NCBI GenBank assembly: GCA_002427745.1
Contig: DIYF01000156.1
Coordinates: 127,808-191,807, forward strand
Reading direction: 5' to 3'
DNA: 64,000 bases
Source: Roseivirga sp. UBA6061
GTDB taxonomy: Bacteria > Bacteroidota > Bacteroidia > Cytophagales > Cyclobacteriaceae
The notes beneath the pieces were generated by a model. That model saw only the letters and a program-made list of their open reading frames with translations, ran no database searches and had not been told where the DNA came from. The translations under genes and the position numbers were made by a program. Positions 9,023-17,742 of this stretch are shown one piece after another (position 1 is the stretch's first letter; every line of letters starts with the position of its first letter).

Positions 9023-9493
9023 ATGGAACTTTCAAAAAATATTGAAAATAAGAAAAGTATGAAAAGCTATGATGAATACATCTCCGTAAGTCAGTGGCTG
9101 GGAGGGATGGCGCTGTTGTTTATGCTGCTTTTCATTACGGGCATAGACCATTCTTCCTGGATCTGGTTTGGGCTTGTTCAGATCGGGGTAGGGCTGATGC
9201 AGCTGTTAACGGGGTTGCACTTTGCTACCAGTAAAAAGACCTACCCCGACTGGTTCAATCGATCACTTGACAAGTACTGGGCTTTAACCTTTGGGTATTT
9301 CATAATACTCGCGGGGCTGTGGCGACATTTTGAGGTTGGGAATGTCCTCCTGATGGTATGGCTCTTCAAAGTACCCTGGTTGATCGCCATTTATCAATTC
9401 ACAAGCATTTCAAAATTGAGAAAATACTACCTGCAGAAGAGACAGGCACTCCTGTTAAAGTGGGAAAAAAATTTAGATAAAAACTTTCAATAA
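9023..9493 (+). CDS. Four-helix membrane protein of unknown function (paralogue 1)
   Basis: 156 residues with four predicted membrane helices between about residues 25 and 130 and a basic C-terminal tail. It shares YWALTxGYFI and WLFxVPWxIAxYQF with the next gene, so the two are sister proteins. I recognise no family name. An operator-like palindrome covers codons 2-9 of the ATG at 9023; the internal ATG at 9059 (Met13, MKSYDEY) would place that site upstream of the gene and is a good alternative start. It lies 11 bp after the regulator gene. Confidence 0.75.
   Translation: MELSKNIENKKSMKSYDEYISVSQWLGGMALLFMLLFITGIDHSSWIWFGLVQIGVGLMQLLTGLHFATSKKTYPDWFNRSLDKYWALTFGYFIILAGLWRHFEVGNVLLMVWLFKVPWLIAIYQFTSISKLRKYYLQKRQALLLKWEKNLDKNFQ
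9028..9049. promoter_or_regulatory. Second copy of the TTTCAA-TTGAAA palindrome
   Basis: Matches the 8461-8482 palindrome at 19 of 22 positions, keeping both TTTCAA and TTGAAA half-sites at the same spacing. It lies directly between the regulator gene and the downstream membrane gene, or just inside the latter if the upstream start is used. Confidence 0.5.
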
Positions 9494-9504
9494 ATCCTGA
9501 AAAT
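9483..9504. promoter_or_regulatory. Third, degenerate copy of the palindrome
   Basis: Matches the 8461-8482 site at 18 of 22 positions; the left half-site is intact (ACTTTCAATAA) and the right one is CTGAAAAT. It overlaps the stop of the first membrane gene and ends 8 bp before the start of the second. Confidence 0.45.
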
Positions 9505-9512
9505 TTAAAAAG

Positions 9513-9929
9513 ATGGGAAATTACAAAGCATACTTCGTTCTGACAGGCATAATGGGTCTGCTCGCGCTTGGTTTACTGATAAACGTGGCGGCAAATGGTT
9601 TGGGAGGTTTGTTACTCCTGGGGCTTCTTCAGATTCCATTGGGAATTTTACAGCTGGTAACCGGGGGAACCATTGCTGTTAAAGCCGGGAGTTATCCTGA
9701 ATGGGTCAGAAAGGAAATCCGGGTTTACTGGGCATTGACTGTGGGGTATTTCATTGGACTTGTGCCGGTCATTTATGCGGTGGAAAACATCTGGCAGATC
9801 TGGGTGGCCTGGTTGTTCATTGTTCCCTGGTTCATTGCTGTCTATCAGTTTGGTCTCATCTGGAGGATGGCCGCCCTGCGCAAAAGACAGCTTGAAAAAA
9901 GAGAGCTGCTCCAGCTTTTCAATCATTAA
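9513..9929 (+). CDS. Four-helix membrane protein of unknown function (paralogue 2)
   Basis: 138 residues, four predicted membrane helices with short loops and a basic tail (LRKRQLEKRELL). Clear sister of the preceding gene by the shared YWALT-GYFI and VPW-IA-YQF motifs in helices 3 and 4. It lacks a signal peptide and any catalytic motif I can recognise. Such small paired membrane proteins can form hetero-oligomers, but that is inference. Confidence 0.75.
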   Translation: MGNYKAYFVLTGIMGLLALGLLINVAANGLGGLLLLGLLQIPLGILQLVTGGTIAVKAGSYPEWVRKEIRVYWALTVGYFIGLVPVIYAVENIWQIWVAWLFIVPWFIAVYQFGLIWRMAALRKRQLEKRELLQLFNH

Positions 9930-9949
9930 CCTGAAGCTCAGCTGATATT

Positions 9950-10858
9950 ATGAAAAACCTTTTTAAAAGCATCAATTTTTGGTTTGCCTTCGGGCTGACG
10001 GCCATCTACGGGGTCATTGGTTTGTTACTGTTGGATATGGGGATGGCAGATTACGGCTGGGGGCTGTTTGTCATACTCCCCTTTTGTATTGGTATCGCTG
10101 CGGGGCTTACGGCTAAGCCGCGAGAGGCTTTCAAGGGAGTTCTTAATAGTCTCATCGTTCTTTTTCTGGCCATACTGATTACGGCTACGGAAGGAGTAGT
10201 ATGTCTTCTGCTTATGCTTCCCATTTTTGCCCTGGCCGTTGGTATTGGCTATTTGGCAGGCAAGGCTATCAGAGGGATACTGAGGCAGAACCACAATAGA
10301 GCTCAGGTCCAGTTAATTCCTTTCGTGCTGTTTCTGGCTGCCATTTCAGCAGAGAATAAAATCGCGCCATCTGAAGGGGCGGTTTATGAGGTCAGCTCTG
10401 AGATCATTCTCCCCTATAGTCCGGAAGAAGTCTATGATGCTATTAAGTCAGTAGATACACTGATTGCTGATAAACCTTTCCTGATGAAGCTTGATCTGCC
10501 GGTGCCGCAAAAGTGCATTCTGGAAAAAGAGGAGGTGGGAGCCCTGCGGATTTGCTACTTCGAGGGAGGCCGCATTGTAGAGCGTATAACCGCCCTGGAA
10601 AGAGGCAAAATACTGAAAATGGATGTGATTGATTACGAACTCACCGGCCGTGAATGGCTCGGGTTTAAAGAGGCGATCTACTACTTCGAACCTGCCGGTA
10701 ATGGTGGCTGTAAGATGACCCGGGTCACCACATACACTACGGAATTACATCCACGGATTTACTGGCAACCCCTGGAAAGAACAGGCATTGAACAGGAGCA
10801 CGAATATGTGTTTCGCAACCTTAAACGTGACCTTGTAAACGCCCATGGCCCCAGGTGA
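9950..10858 (+). CDS. Membrane-anchored SRPBCC (START-like) domain protein
   Basis: 302 residues. The first 125 residues hold about four membrane helices; residues 140-295 look like an SRPBCC/polyketide-cyclase-like domain (SSEIILPYSPEEVYDAIKSV at its start, KEAIYYFEPAGNGGCKMTRV near the end), a fold that makes a deep pocket for lipids or other hydrophobic ligands. The combination suggests a ligand-binding domain held at the membrane. Fourth gene of the GbsR-led run, 20 bp after the previous one. The ligand is unknown. Confidence 0.75.
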   Translation: MKNLFKSINFWFAFGLTAIYGVIGLLLLDMGMADYGWGLFVILPFCIGIAAGLTAKPREAFKGVLNSLIVLFLAILITATEGVVCLLLMLPIFALAVGIGYLAGKAIRGILRQNHNRAQVQLIPFVLFLAAISAENKIAPSEGAVYEVSSEIILPYSPEEVYDAIKSVDTLIADKPFLMKLDLPVPQKCILEKEEVGALRICYFEGGRIVERITALERGKILKMDVIDYELTGREWLGFKEAIYYFEPAGNGGCKMTRVTTYTTELHPRIYWQPLERTGIEQEHEYVFRNLKRDLVNAHGPR

Positions 10859-10889
10859 ATGCATTCAACAACCTAAAAACAAGAAAGAC

Positions 10890-11741
10890 ATGGAAACACT
10901 CGCAAATAAATGGATCATCTACGATGGTAACTGTGGCCTTTGCCTCAATTCAAAAAAATGGCTTACCCGTCTGGGAATCATTCCTGAGAGTAAGTGCCTG
11001 AACTATCACCTGCTGGAAGAGGACCTCTCTGGTAAAATTGACCCCGAACATTTTCGCTATGAAATGGCCCTGGTAGATGATACATCGGATAAAACACTTT
11101 ATGGCCTGGAGGGCATACTGGAGGTTTTCGGGGCTCGTGTGAGTTTTGTTAAGGGTATAAAGCCGGGTTCCTTCCTTTTTGGCATTCTTAACTTTCTGTA
11201 CCATACCATCAGCTACAACCGGTACTTCCTTTTTCCGAGAAAGAGCCGCTTTGCCTGTGAGTGCGATCCTCCCTTTGTGAGGAAGTATTTTCTTCGCTGG
11301 ATGGTCATGGGGCTCTTGCTGGCCATGATCATCAGTGCCCTTTTCGGTGCTGCCGTTGCCGGTCTTTTTGAGAAATCCGTACCGGAGATGGCCGGACAAA
11401 TGCTGTTGATTGTGGGCACTGGCTGGGGGCTGCAATTATTACTTTCCGGATTATGGATGACGCGTGATCAAAGGCGTGACTACTGGCGCCATCTTGTTTT
11501 GATCATGGTAGCCGGTGTTCTCATTTTGCTGCCCGGCATGCTCTTTTTCTGGTTACCGGATACCGCTTTTGCTGCGGTCGCCATCATCAGCGTGGTGGCG
11601 AGCAGTACTGTCATGAGCCTGATGCACTTTCGCAGAATACGCCATATGGGGCTCAGCCAGGCCTGGACCGTCAGTTGGTTTATGTGCCTGCAGGTCTTTG
11701 CCATCTGGTTTTCTTTTCACTTTAATCTACTGATGTTATGA
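10890..11741 (+). CDS. DCC (DUF393) thiol-oxidoreductase-like protein fused to a membrane domain
   Basis: 283 residues from the ATG at 10890; an in-frame ATG at 10845 would overlap the previous gene by 14 bp and adds an unlikely polar leader. The N-terminus carries the DCC-family motif YDGNCGLC (about residues 10-17), a thioredoxin-like CxxC, followed by the DUF393 domain to about residue 125. Residues 135-283 form four membrane helices. DCC proteins are predicted thiol-disulfide enzymes with poorly known partners. The stop overlaps the start of the next gene (ATGA), so translation is probably coupled. Confidence 0.82.
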   Translation: METLANKWIIYDGNCGLCLNSKKWLTRLGIIPESKCLNYHLLEEDLSGKIDPEHFRYEMALVDDTSDKTLYGLEGILEVFGARVSFVKGIKPGSFLFGILNFLYHTISYNRYFLFPRKSRFACECDPPFVRKYFLRWMVMGLLLAMIISALFGAAVAGLFEKSVPEMAGQMLLIVGTGWGLQLLLSGLWMTRDQRRDYWRHLVLIMVAGVLILLPGMLFFWLPDTAFAAVAIISVVASSTVMSLMHFRRIRHMGLSQAWTVSWFMCLQVFAIWFSFHFNLLML

Positions 11742-12415
11742 AACTCCTGAAACAGCTTTCCATCACCTACAAAGGTGAGCTACACAATGTAAAACTGGTC
11801 AACTTCAGTGTCGACCTGGAGGAAGTAATCCCTCTGGTGCCTGAAGGTATCAAAGTCCGTGATTTTGATGGCAAGGCGATAATTTCAATGGTCAATGTAA
11901 AGCTGCGGCACATGCGTCCGACCGGACTGCCTAAGGGCTTGTCATTTGATTATCAGCATGTGGCTTTTCGACTCCTCGTGGAGGACGGACCTTTGAATGA
12001 CGGGGAGAATAAAGGCATCTTTTTCCTCAAATCCTTCACGGATAAGCCCATGATTGTCTGGGGTGGTAATCTTATGACTAATTACCGGCTGACCCATGCA
12101 AAAATCACTGAAAAGGCGGCTTTCAGACTGGAGCAGGGAGAGCATTTTATCCGATATCGCCTGACCGATAAGCCGACCCCCGAAAACGAGATGCTAAAAT
12201 CTATGATTGGCGCTATTGACAGGGCCTATGCCATAGAAGAGGGGAGGCTGATGAAGACCGCGATTCAAAGGGAAAACTGGCCCATACAGTGGGTACATTG
12301 TACTGACTTTGAAACCAGCTTTTTTAAATCAGCCAGGTTGCTGGGCGCTTTTGAGGTCCGGGAGATAATCCATTATCACTGGCTACCTCCTGTACCCGTT
12401 GATGGTCAGTCCTAA
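11738..12415 (+). CDS. DUF2071 (YqjF-like) protein
   Basis: 225 residues, cytoplasmic. The domain resembles B. subtilis YqjF and the acetoacetate-decarboxylase-like fold: PLVPEGIKVRDFDGKAIISMV (about 31-51), the HVAFRLLVED strand and the GIFFLKSFTDKPMIVWGGN segment. DUF2071 and DCC genes are found together in other bacteria too, which supports a shared pathway. It ends the GbsR-led run and overlaps the convergent DinB-like gene by 4 bp at the stop codons. Confidence 0.8.
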   Translation: MKLLKQLSITYKGELHNVKLVNFSVDLEEVIPLVPEGIKVRDFDGKAIISMVNVKLRHMRPTGLPKGLSFDYQHVAFRLLVEDGPLNDGENKGIFFLKSFTDKPMIVWGGNLMTNYRLTHAKITEKAAFRLEQGEHFIRYRLTDKPTPENEMLKSMIGAIDRAYAIEEGRLMKTAIQRENWPIQWVHCTDFETSFFKSARLLGAFEVREIIHYHWLPPVPVDGQS

Positions 12416-13545
12416 TTCTTTTCCAGTTCGATTTTCGCTTCCACCTTGGGGATACGTTTCTTCAGAAGCAGTACCTGCCCAAGGTGGCTGGACTGGTGCT
12501 CCATCACGTGAAACCAGCTGAAATAATTGCTGATACCGGCACTGGGAGGGACACTTAGCAGCCATTCATCATCGCGTTTGCCCAGTTCTTCTATCGTCTT
12601 TTCACGTACCTTTTTGTAAACATCCAGGTAGTATTGAATGCTTTTACCCTTAAACTTATCCTGGGCTTCTTTTCCCAGACTCAGGGCAGTTTGCCATTTT
12701 TCTTTTTCTTCATCATTAAATCCACGGCCTTCAAAGGTGAATACCTGGTAGTAGGCCTCTGCCGCTGCCAGGTGCATAATCAGTGCTCCGATGGAATTGG
12801 CATTATCATCAAGCAGCCAGTCAGTTTCGCGTTGGTCAAGTGAGGCTACCACGCTCTCTACCCGGTCACTCAGATTGTTGAGCATAGTAATGATGGTTCC
12901 TATTTGCTGGCTGTACCCTTTCAGAGGACCGATATAGTAGGAGCTCGTATCTTTCTCGGTGCCCTTACCTACAATTAACAGAGCGTTGTTGTCGCTCCCC
13001 TCATCCTTGTATGAACTAAAGCTGTATTCCTTAATTCTCTTGGGTTTACTATCGTAAATACCTTCTACCCATTCCTGAATGCGATTATTGACCACTGTTG
13101 CACTGAAGTCAGCATTTTCCAGCGGAACGGTCTTAAACTCTCCATTCTCATCTTCTATTTCCAGCTGAAAATCATCGAAGTAGAACTGACCATCGTAGAG
13201 CACCAGCCCTCCGAAAAGCAGCCGGTCTGATTTGCTGTTGATGACCCCTTCTATCTGATATCTTTCCCACTCAGGCGATTTGATAGGACGATCACCCATA
13301 TTGTCGAAAAAGCCTGTTTCTCCATCCTTATTGTCTACGCGAGCCCACAGACCTGCAAATGAACTCTCATCTTCGATCTTTACTTTCGCTTTTGCGGTAA
13401 GCCTGAATTTGAGCTCTTTGGAAAGGAATGATACGTCAATAGACCTGACAAAGGAGGTCCATTCAGCAGAGGTTTCTTTAACCTGAGACTGGGCCAGGTA
13501 GGAGAAGGTCAGTAATAGAACGGCTATGGACAATAATTTCTTCAT
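12412..13545 (-). CDS. Secreted DinB-like protein with N-terminal beta-sandwich region
   Basis: 377 residues. I chose the ATG at 13545 because it begins a clean signal peptide (MKKLLSIAVLLLTFSYLAQSQ); the frame extends 24 codons upstream without a plausible leader. Residues 25-175 look like a carbohydrate-binding-type beta-sandwich (FYFDDFQLEIEDENG is typical of its last strands). Residues 210-365 are a DinB/DUF664-like four-helix bundle with the metal histidines in SIGALIMHLAAAEAYYQ and WFHVMEHQSSHLGQVLLLKKR. DinB proteins are usually cytoplasmic metal-dependent thiol transferases, so export is unusual. Confidence 0.75.
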   Translation of the reverse strand: MKKLLSIAVLLLTFSYLAQSQVKETSAEWTSFVRSIDVSFLSKELKFRLTAKAKVKIEDESSFAGLWARVDNKDGETGFFDNMGDRPIKSPEWERYQIEGVINSKSDRLLFGGLVLYDGQFYFDDFQLEIEDENGEFKTVPLENADFSATVVNNRIQEWVEGIYDSKPKRIKEYSFSSYKDEGSDNNALLIVGKGTEKDTSSYYIGPLKGYSQQIGTIITMLNNLSDRVESVVASLDQRETDWLLDDNANSIGALIMHLAAAEAYYQVFTFEGRGFNDEEKEKWQTALSLGKEAQDKFKGKSIQYYLDVYKKVREKTIEELGKRDDEWLLSVPPSAGISNYFSWFHVMEHQSSHLGQVLLLKKRIPKVEAKIELEKN

Positions 13546-13756
13546 TGTGGGCAGTTTGAATTTTGATAAAAAAAGGTCCTTAAAAAGGCTGTCATGATGC
13601 AAGAAACAGACACTCATGTAATCATGACACTTTTGCGATATACGAAGTTTTTAGGTGAATGTTAGTTAAAGTTTGCATTATTAGACGAATGTGTTGTGTG
13701 ATAGTGTTTTTAAGATGGTTCGGGAAGTCCATCTGATTTGAGAAAGACCGGAAACA

Positions 13757-13787
13757 AAGAAAGCCGACTTATTAAGCCGGCCTTCTT
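13757..13787 (-). terminator. Intrinsic terminator of the VWA lipoprotein gene
   Basis: A 14-bp stem (13757-13770 with 13774-13787, loop 3 nt) has two G-U pairs when read as the minus-strand transcript but A-C clashes on the plus strand, so it is built for the minus gene ending at 13819. A T-rich stretch (TTTCTTTGTTT) follows. Confidence 0.7.
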
Positions 13788-13818
13788 CTATTATTTCATC
13801 TTCGGTTCAGGTCCCGTT

Positions 13819-14838
13819 CTATTCCAGATTACAGCTGCCATTGAAGTTAGAAGCATCAAAATTAGCAGTGGCCGAACCTTTCAGGCTACCGCGCACCACC
13901 TCGATGGTCAGTTGATTATTGCCCGATCTTTTGGGCGAGCAGTATTCCAGCAGGTAAAAGCTATTGGCCCGGTTGTTAATCAGGTCACCAATCTCACGGA
14001 AGCTATTGAGTAACTCACCGATATTGACGGCCGAGACAAAGCTCGTTTTACCAATATCACCGAGCACGCGCTCATCTATTTCACCACCAAGCCCTATGGT
14101 ATAAAAAGCAATATCTCTGTCTGCATTATTTACCGCCTCAATGGCCTGTCCCTTGGAAGCCCTGTTGGCCTGATCAGTACCATCGGTGAAGATCACCACT
14201 GCACTGGAGCCTATTTCATCCAGCTGTCTGGTTTGAGAAAGACGCTGAGAGGCTACCTCTACCCCCTGTATAACGGCTCCATACAAATTGGTGGAATTGT
14301 CAGAGCTCATGTCGGCATTAATGCTGTTAATAGACTCTGTAAGTTCTGCCTTGACAGAGGTGGCAGGCTGCAGCAGCTTGATATTCTCAGAACCATCAAA
14401 CCACCACACTTCCATCTTGATAGCGCCTGCCGAGCTGGCGCCTGCCTGGGGAAGTACCTCATCCACAAAACCATTAGCCGCCTGCTTAAGCGATGCCAGG
14501 TTTTCACTTCCCAGCACACTGCCGCTCAGGTCCAGTAGCAGCATAATGTTATAGTCGAAAATTCTTTCATTGGGCTGAATCTTTCTGACAGCTTCAAATT
14601 CTGAAACCAGACTGCCGTTTTCGTAAATGTTAAAGTCACCTTCCGTAAGTCCGGCCTGGCCGTTACCTGAGGCATCGGTTACCTGAAAAAACACAGACAC
14701 ATTGGAAGGAAGGTTTACAAACTGATTCTCAATGTTGATATTGAGTGTCGGGCTTTCTCCATCATCCCCGCCACAAGCCATGATAAATGTTGTGGCCAGC
14801 GTAAGTAATAAGAGTAGTCTTGAATGCTTTCGTTTCAT
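13819..14838 (-). CDS. VWA-domain lipoprotein
   Basis: 339 residues. Signal peptide with lipobox IMAC (Cys22), followed by an acidic GGDDGES linker. A Big/cadherin-like strand region (about 30-80) precedes a von Willebrand factor A domain with the MIDAS metal site DLSGS (about residues 102-106) and IFTDGTDQ (about 215). VWA domains bind protein partners through a metal ion. The C-terminus has a short beta domain with two cysteines (YCSPK, GSCNLE) that could pair. The partner is unknown. Confidence 0.85.
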   Translation of the reverse strand: MKRKHSRLLLLLTLATTFIMACGGDDGESPTLNINIENQFVNLPSNVSVFFQVTDASGNGQAGLTEGDFNIYENGSLVSEFEAVRKIQPNERIFDYNIMLLLDLSGSVLGSENLASLKQAANGFVDEVLPQAGASSAGAIKMEVWWFDGSENIKLLQPATSVKAELTESINSINADMSSDNSTNLYGAVIQGVEVASQRLSQTRQLDEIGSSAVVIFTDGTDQANRASKGQAIEAVNNADRDIAFYTIGLGGEIDERVLGDIGKTSFVSAVNIGELLNSFREIGDLINNRANSFYLLEYCSPKRSGNNQLTIEVVRGSLKGSATANFDASNFNGSCNLE

Positions 14839-14946
14839 TTGTCCTTAGGTTTTTGACTAACCCCTACAACCCGGAAACTAAATTCATTATTGTACGGTTA
14901 ATGGCTTAATTAATTTATTTTCGCACTTTCGAAGAAAATCACAATA

Positions 14947-15354
14947 ATGAAGACAACTACCACGTTTGTAGCCGATTACGAGTTTCAGTCAGTAAATGAA
15001 ACAGGTAATGTTATTGACATTGACATGTACAAAGCAGAAGAGAAGAAGCACATGTCTCCCACAGAATTATTGCTTTCTGCCTTAAGTGCCTGTGCTTCGG
15101 TAGACCTGGTACAAATGCTGAAAAAACGCAGAAAAACTGTGAACGCACTGGAGGTTGAAGCAGATGGAATCAGACGTGACGAGAACCCCCGCGGCTTCAC
15201 TGATATCACACTCACTTTTACCCTGGAGTCTCCCGATGTGAATATGGAAGAATTTGAGAAAATGGGACATCTGGCAGCTACCAAGTATTGCTCTGTGGCT
15301 AGCTCTATCAGTTCAGAAATTCACCACAAATTTGTGATCAACAGACCTGAATAA
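14947..15354 (+). CDS. OsmC/Ohr-family protein
   Basis: 135 residues, cytoplasmic. The two redox cysteines of the family lie in SACASVDL (about residue 55) and KYCSVASS (about 118), with MSPTELLLSAL before the first. OsmC/Ohr proteins reduce organic hydroperoxides or act in related thiol chemistry. A weak -7-like box TATTTTCG is at 14916-14923. Convergent with the DUF5916 gene, 18 bp apart. Confidence 0.88.
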   Translation: MKTTTTFVADYEFQSVNETGNVIDIDMYKAEEKKHMSPTELLLSALSACASVDLVQMLKKRRKTVNALEVEADGIRRDENPRGFTDITLTFTLESPDVNMEEFEKMGHLAATKYCSVASSISSEIHHKFVINRPE

Positions 15355-15372
15355 TGTTGAACAATCAGGGCC

Positions 15373-17598
15373 TTACAGGTTGAGCCAATAGGTGACTTTA
15401 ATGACCAGGGCCCTGTTTTTATTGCTGAAGTCACTCGACAGATAATTATCTGTATAGGCGATAAAAACGTCTGATACAGGCTTAAATCTCCATTGCAGGC
15501 GTGAGTTAATATTCAGATTGTCAATCTGACTGTTGTACTGAACAAAGGTGGTCCAGAAGAGTTTTTTGGTAAAGGTCAGGTCCACTCTGGGCCCCAGTAA
15601 CCACAGGTCTGCGCTGCCAAAAGGTTCGGGTAACCTTATACGGTTATAGTTGAAGTCCATAGAGATAATACCCAGTGGCAGAATGCGGTAATTCAGTGTC
15701 CCGCCCACACTTTGCAGGTTGCCGTTAAAGTATTCGCCCAGGCTGGTACGCACACGAAAGAAGAAGGGCTTGCGTGTATTGGAGTTGTAGTTTGCCTCAA
15801 AGTTGGTGTAGGTGTATTCTGAACCTTCGGGCAGCTCCATATGGTCGCTGCGGGTTGGGTCAAAGGCAGAAAAGAGGTACACGAAATTTCGTTTGAAGGT
15901 GGCTTCGAATCGCCCCGTATTCAGCAGTTGTCCCTCTACACCCACACTGATCTCTGAATCAGTGGTGCCGTTTAATTCATTTCTGAATACATCCAGTCCT
16001 ATGGTGGGGTTTACACTCTGGAAGGTCCTGGATGAAGGGTAAAAGTTCTTTTGTACTTCAAGGTTCAGTCTTTCATAATTGGTACGTCTGGCAAAACCTA
16101 CCTCAGGGTTGTAATTTTCGCCTACCTTTTGTCCCAGTGCTGTGATACGCCAGTCTACCGTGCTGTAAATGATACGGGCCGAAGTAGAAAAAGTATCGTC
16201 ATTCTCATCAATACCTTCCGGGTCATTGGGGTCATCTTTATCAAAGGATTTATGAAAGAAGAATTTGGCATTCCACTTATTGTCAGACGATGCCAGGTTA
16301 TAGTCAAACCCCAGTACGCGGTTAAACTGATCAAAAGCAGTGCCCGATTCATTCTTCAGATCCTGCTTATTGATAAATATGAGGCCTACATTGGATCTAC
16401 TGAAAATCTTTCGTTGAATAGCGGCTACGGTATAGTTGAGCGAAGGCAGGTTGATGTCATTCTCTTCTGCTGCCTGCATATTGAGTACGCCCAGGCGCCA
16501 GTTATTGTTGAGCTTACCACTCAGCCTGGCTCCGAAATTAATTTTGTTCTGAATATTGGTTCCTGTTTCCTCATCTCTGGAAACCCCGATCCTGCGTGAG
16601 AAGAACGGCCGCATCTGGTCCAGACCAAACTGTGAGAAGAGGTCAGCATTTTCCAGAAAGAACTGTCTTCGTTCCGGAAAGAAAATTTCAAACCGATCGA
16701 GGTTTGTTACCTGTCTGTCTACTTCTACCTGTGAAAAGTCCGGGTTGACGGTCAGGTCCAGGTTCAGTGCCGGACCAAGTCCTACCTTGGCATCAAACCC
16801 GAAGTCAGAAGTGCCATCGCTCACACGGTCGTCCCCTGTATTGTCTTCCGCACGATTGGTAGAGATATAGGGTATCACAGCAATGTTGGCTCCGGGATTT
16901 TTTAAGGGTTCATCCCAGATGAGCCTGCCGGTATGTGCCTGAGAATACAGTACAAAGTTGCGGGGTATGGGATTCCAGGTAGACCTTTCACCCGTGCCGC
17001 TATCAATGCGATAGGAGTTGATATTCCATACTTCGCTGCCTTCCTTGAAGCGAATACTCTTAAAAGGAATGGCCATTTCTACCGACCAGTAGTCTTCTCC
17101 CTGGTAGGCTTCGCCAAACCACTTGTTTTCCCAGTCCAGAGAAAGGTCTCCGCGGATGGCGCCCCCATTGGATACGAGTCCTTCCCTGCGTACTCCAAAA
17201 GGATTCATGCCAAATTGAAAAGCATTGGTGTTGTCGTCAAAGGTGTCAAAGCCTACAACGATCATGTCGTTGCCGCCTCCCCGGAAATCTCTTCTTAGTG
17301 AGGGAGTGACATATTCCCTGGGGCCGGGGTTGTGCATGATCGCACCGATGTACAGGTATTTGTCATCATATGTAAACCTCAGCTCCGTTCTGGCTCTGGC
17401 CATGACGGTATCGGTAGGGAAATTCTGGTGAAAATCGGAGCCTACATCGGCCTGCTGCCAGGTGGACTCGTCCAACCGGCCATCTACCTCTATAGCACCC
17501 GAAGCCCGGCTGATTCTTATTTCCTTGCGATCTTGTGCAAAGAGAGAGGCACCGCTGAGTATCCATATAAGTATAAGGAGGGTAGGGGATTTGATCAT
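15373..17598 (-). CDS. DUF5916 outer-membrane protein with CBM9-like N-terminal domain
   Basis: 741 residues from the ATG at 17598, which starts a signal peptide (MIKSPTLLILIWILSGASLFAQ); the frame continues 28 codons upstream without leader character. Residues 30-215 form a carbohydrate-binding family 9-like domain (IEVDGRLDESTWQQA, FTYDDKYLYIGA). From about 230 on, alternating strands, aromatic residues and the terminal VIKVTYWLNL suggest an outer-membrane beta barrel. DUF5916 proteins are common in Bacteroidota; a role in binding or moving glycans is likely but unproven. No peptidase domain is seen. Confidence 0.85.
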   Translation of the reverse strand: MIKSPTLLILIWILSGASLFAQDRKEIRISRASGAIEVDGRLDESTWQQADVGSDFHQNFPTDTVMARARTELRFTYDDKYLYIGAIMHNPGPREYVTPSLRRDFRGGGNDMIVVGFDTFDDNTNAFQFGMNPFGVRREGLVSNGGAIRGDLSLDWENKWFGEAYQGEDYWSVEMAIPFKSIRFKEGSEVWNINSYRIDSGTGERSTWNPIPRNFVLYSQAHTGRLIWDEPLKNPGANIAVIPYISTNRAEDNTGDDRVSDGTSDFGFDAKVGLGPALNLDLTVNPDFSQVEVDRQVTNLDRFEIFFPERRQFFLENADLFSQFGLDQMRPFFSRRIGVSRDEETGTNIQNKINFGARLSGKLNNNWRLGVLNMQAAEENDINLPSLNYTVAAIQRKIFSRSNVGLIFINKQDLKNESGTAFDQFNRVLGFDYNLASSDNKWNAKFFFHKSFDKDDPNDPEGIDENDDTFSTSARIIYSTVDWRITALGQKVGENYNPEVGFARRTNYERLNLEVQKNFYPSSRTFQSVNPTIGLDVFRNELNGTTDSEISVGVEGQLLNTGRFEATFKRNFVYLFSAFDPTRSDHMELPEGSEYTYTNFEANYNSNTRKPFFFRVRTSLGEYFNGNLQSVGGTLNYRILPLGIISMDFNYNRIRLPEPFGSADLWLLGPRVDLTFTKKLFWTTFVQYNSQIDNLNINSRLQWRFKPVSDVFIAYTDNYLSSDFSNKNRALVIKVTYWLNL

Positions 17599-17742
17599 GG
17601 GACGGTTGTATTGCCGCAATGGTAAGGCTTTCGGTTTTGCTATCAAAAACCAATGATCTCTTTCTGATAAACGGTTTTGCATTTCCGGTCGTTTTTAAAC
17701 TATCGGTACTTATGCCTATCTAAGCAGTGAAAATAAAGGGCT

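Noticed and set aside
9917..9936. Possible fourth copy of the GbsR palindrome before 9950
   Set aside because: TTTCAA and CTGAAG are present, but the spacing between the half-sites differs and the right half is degraded.
10845..10889. Upstream ATG for the DCC-family gene
   Set aside because: It would overlap the previous gene by 14 bp and add a polar 15-residue leader not expected before the DCC domain; the ATG at 10890 fits better.
16051..16599. Plus-strand open frame of 182 codons
   Set aside because: Antisense to the DUF5916 gene, with no recognisable motif.
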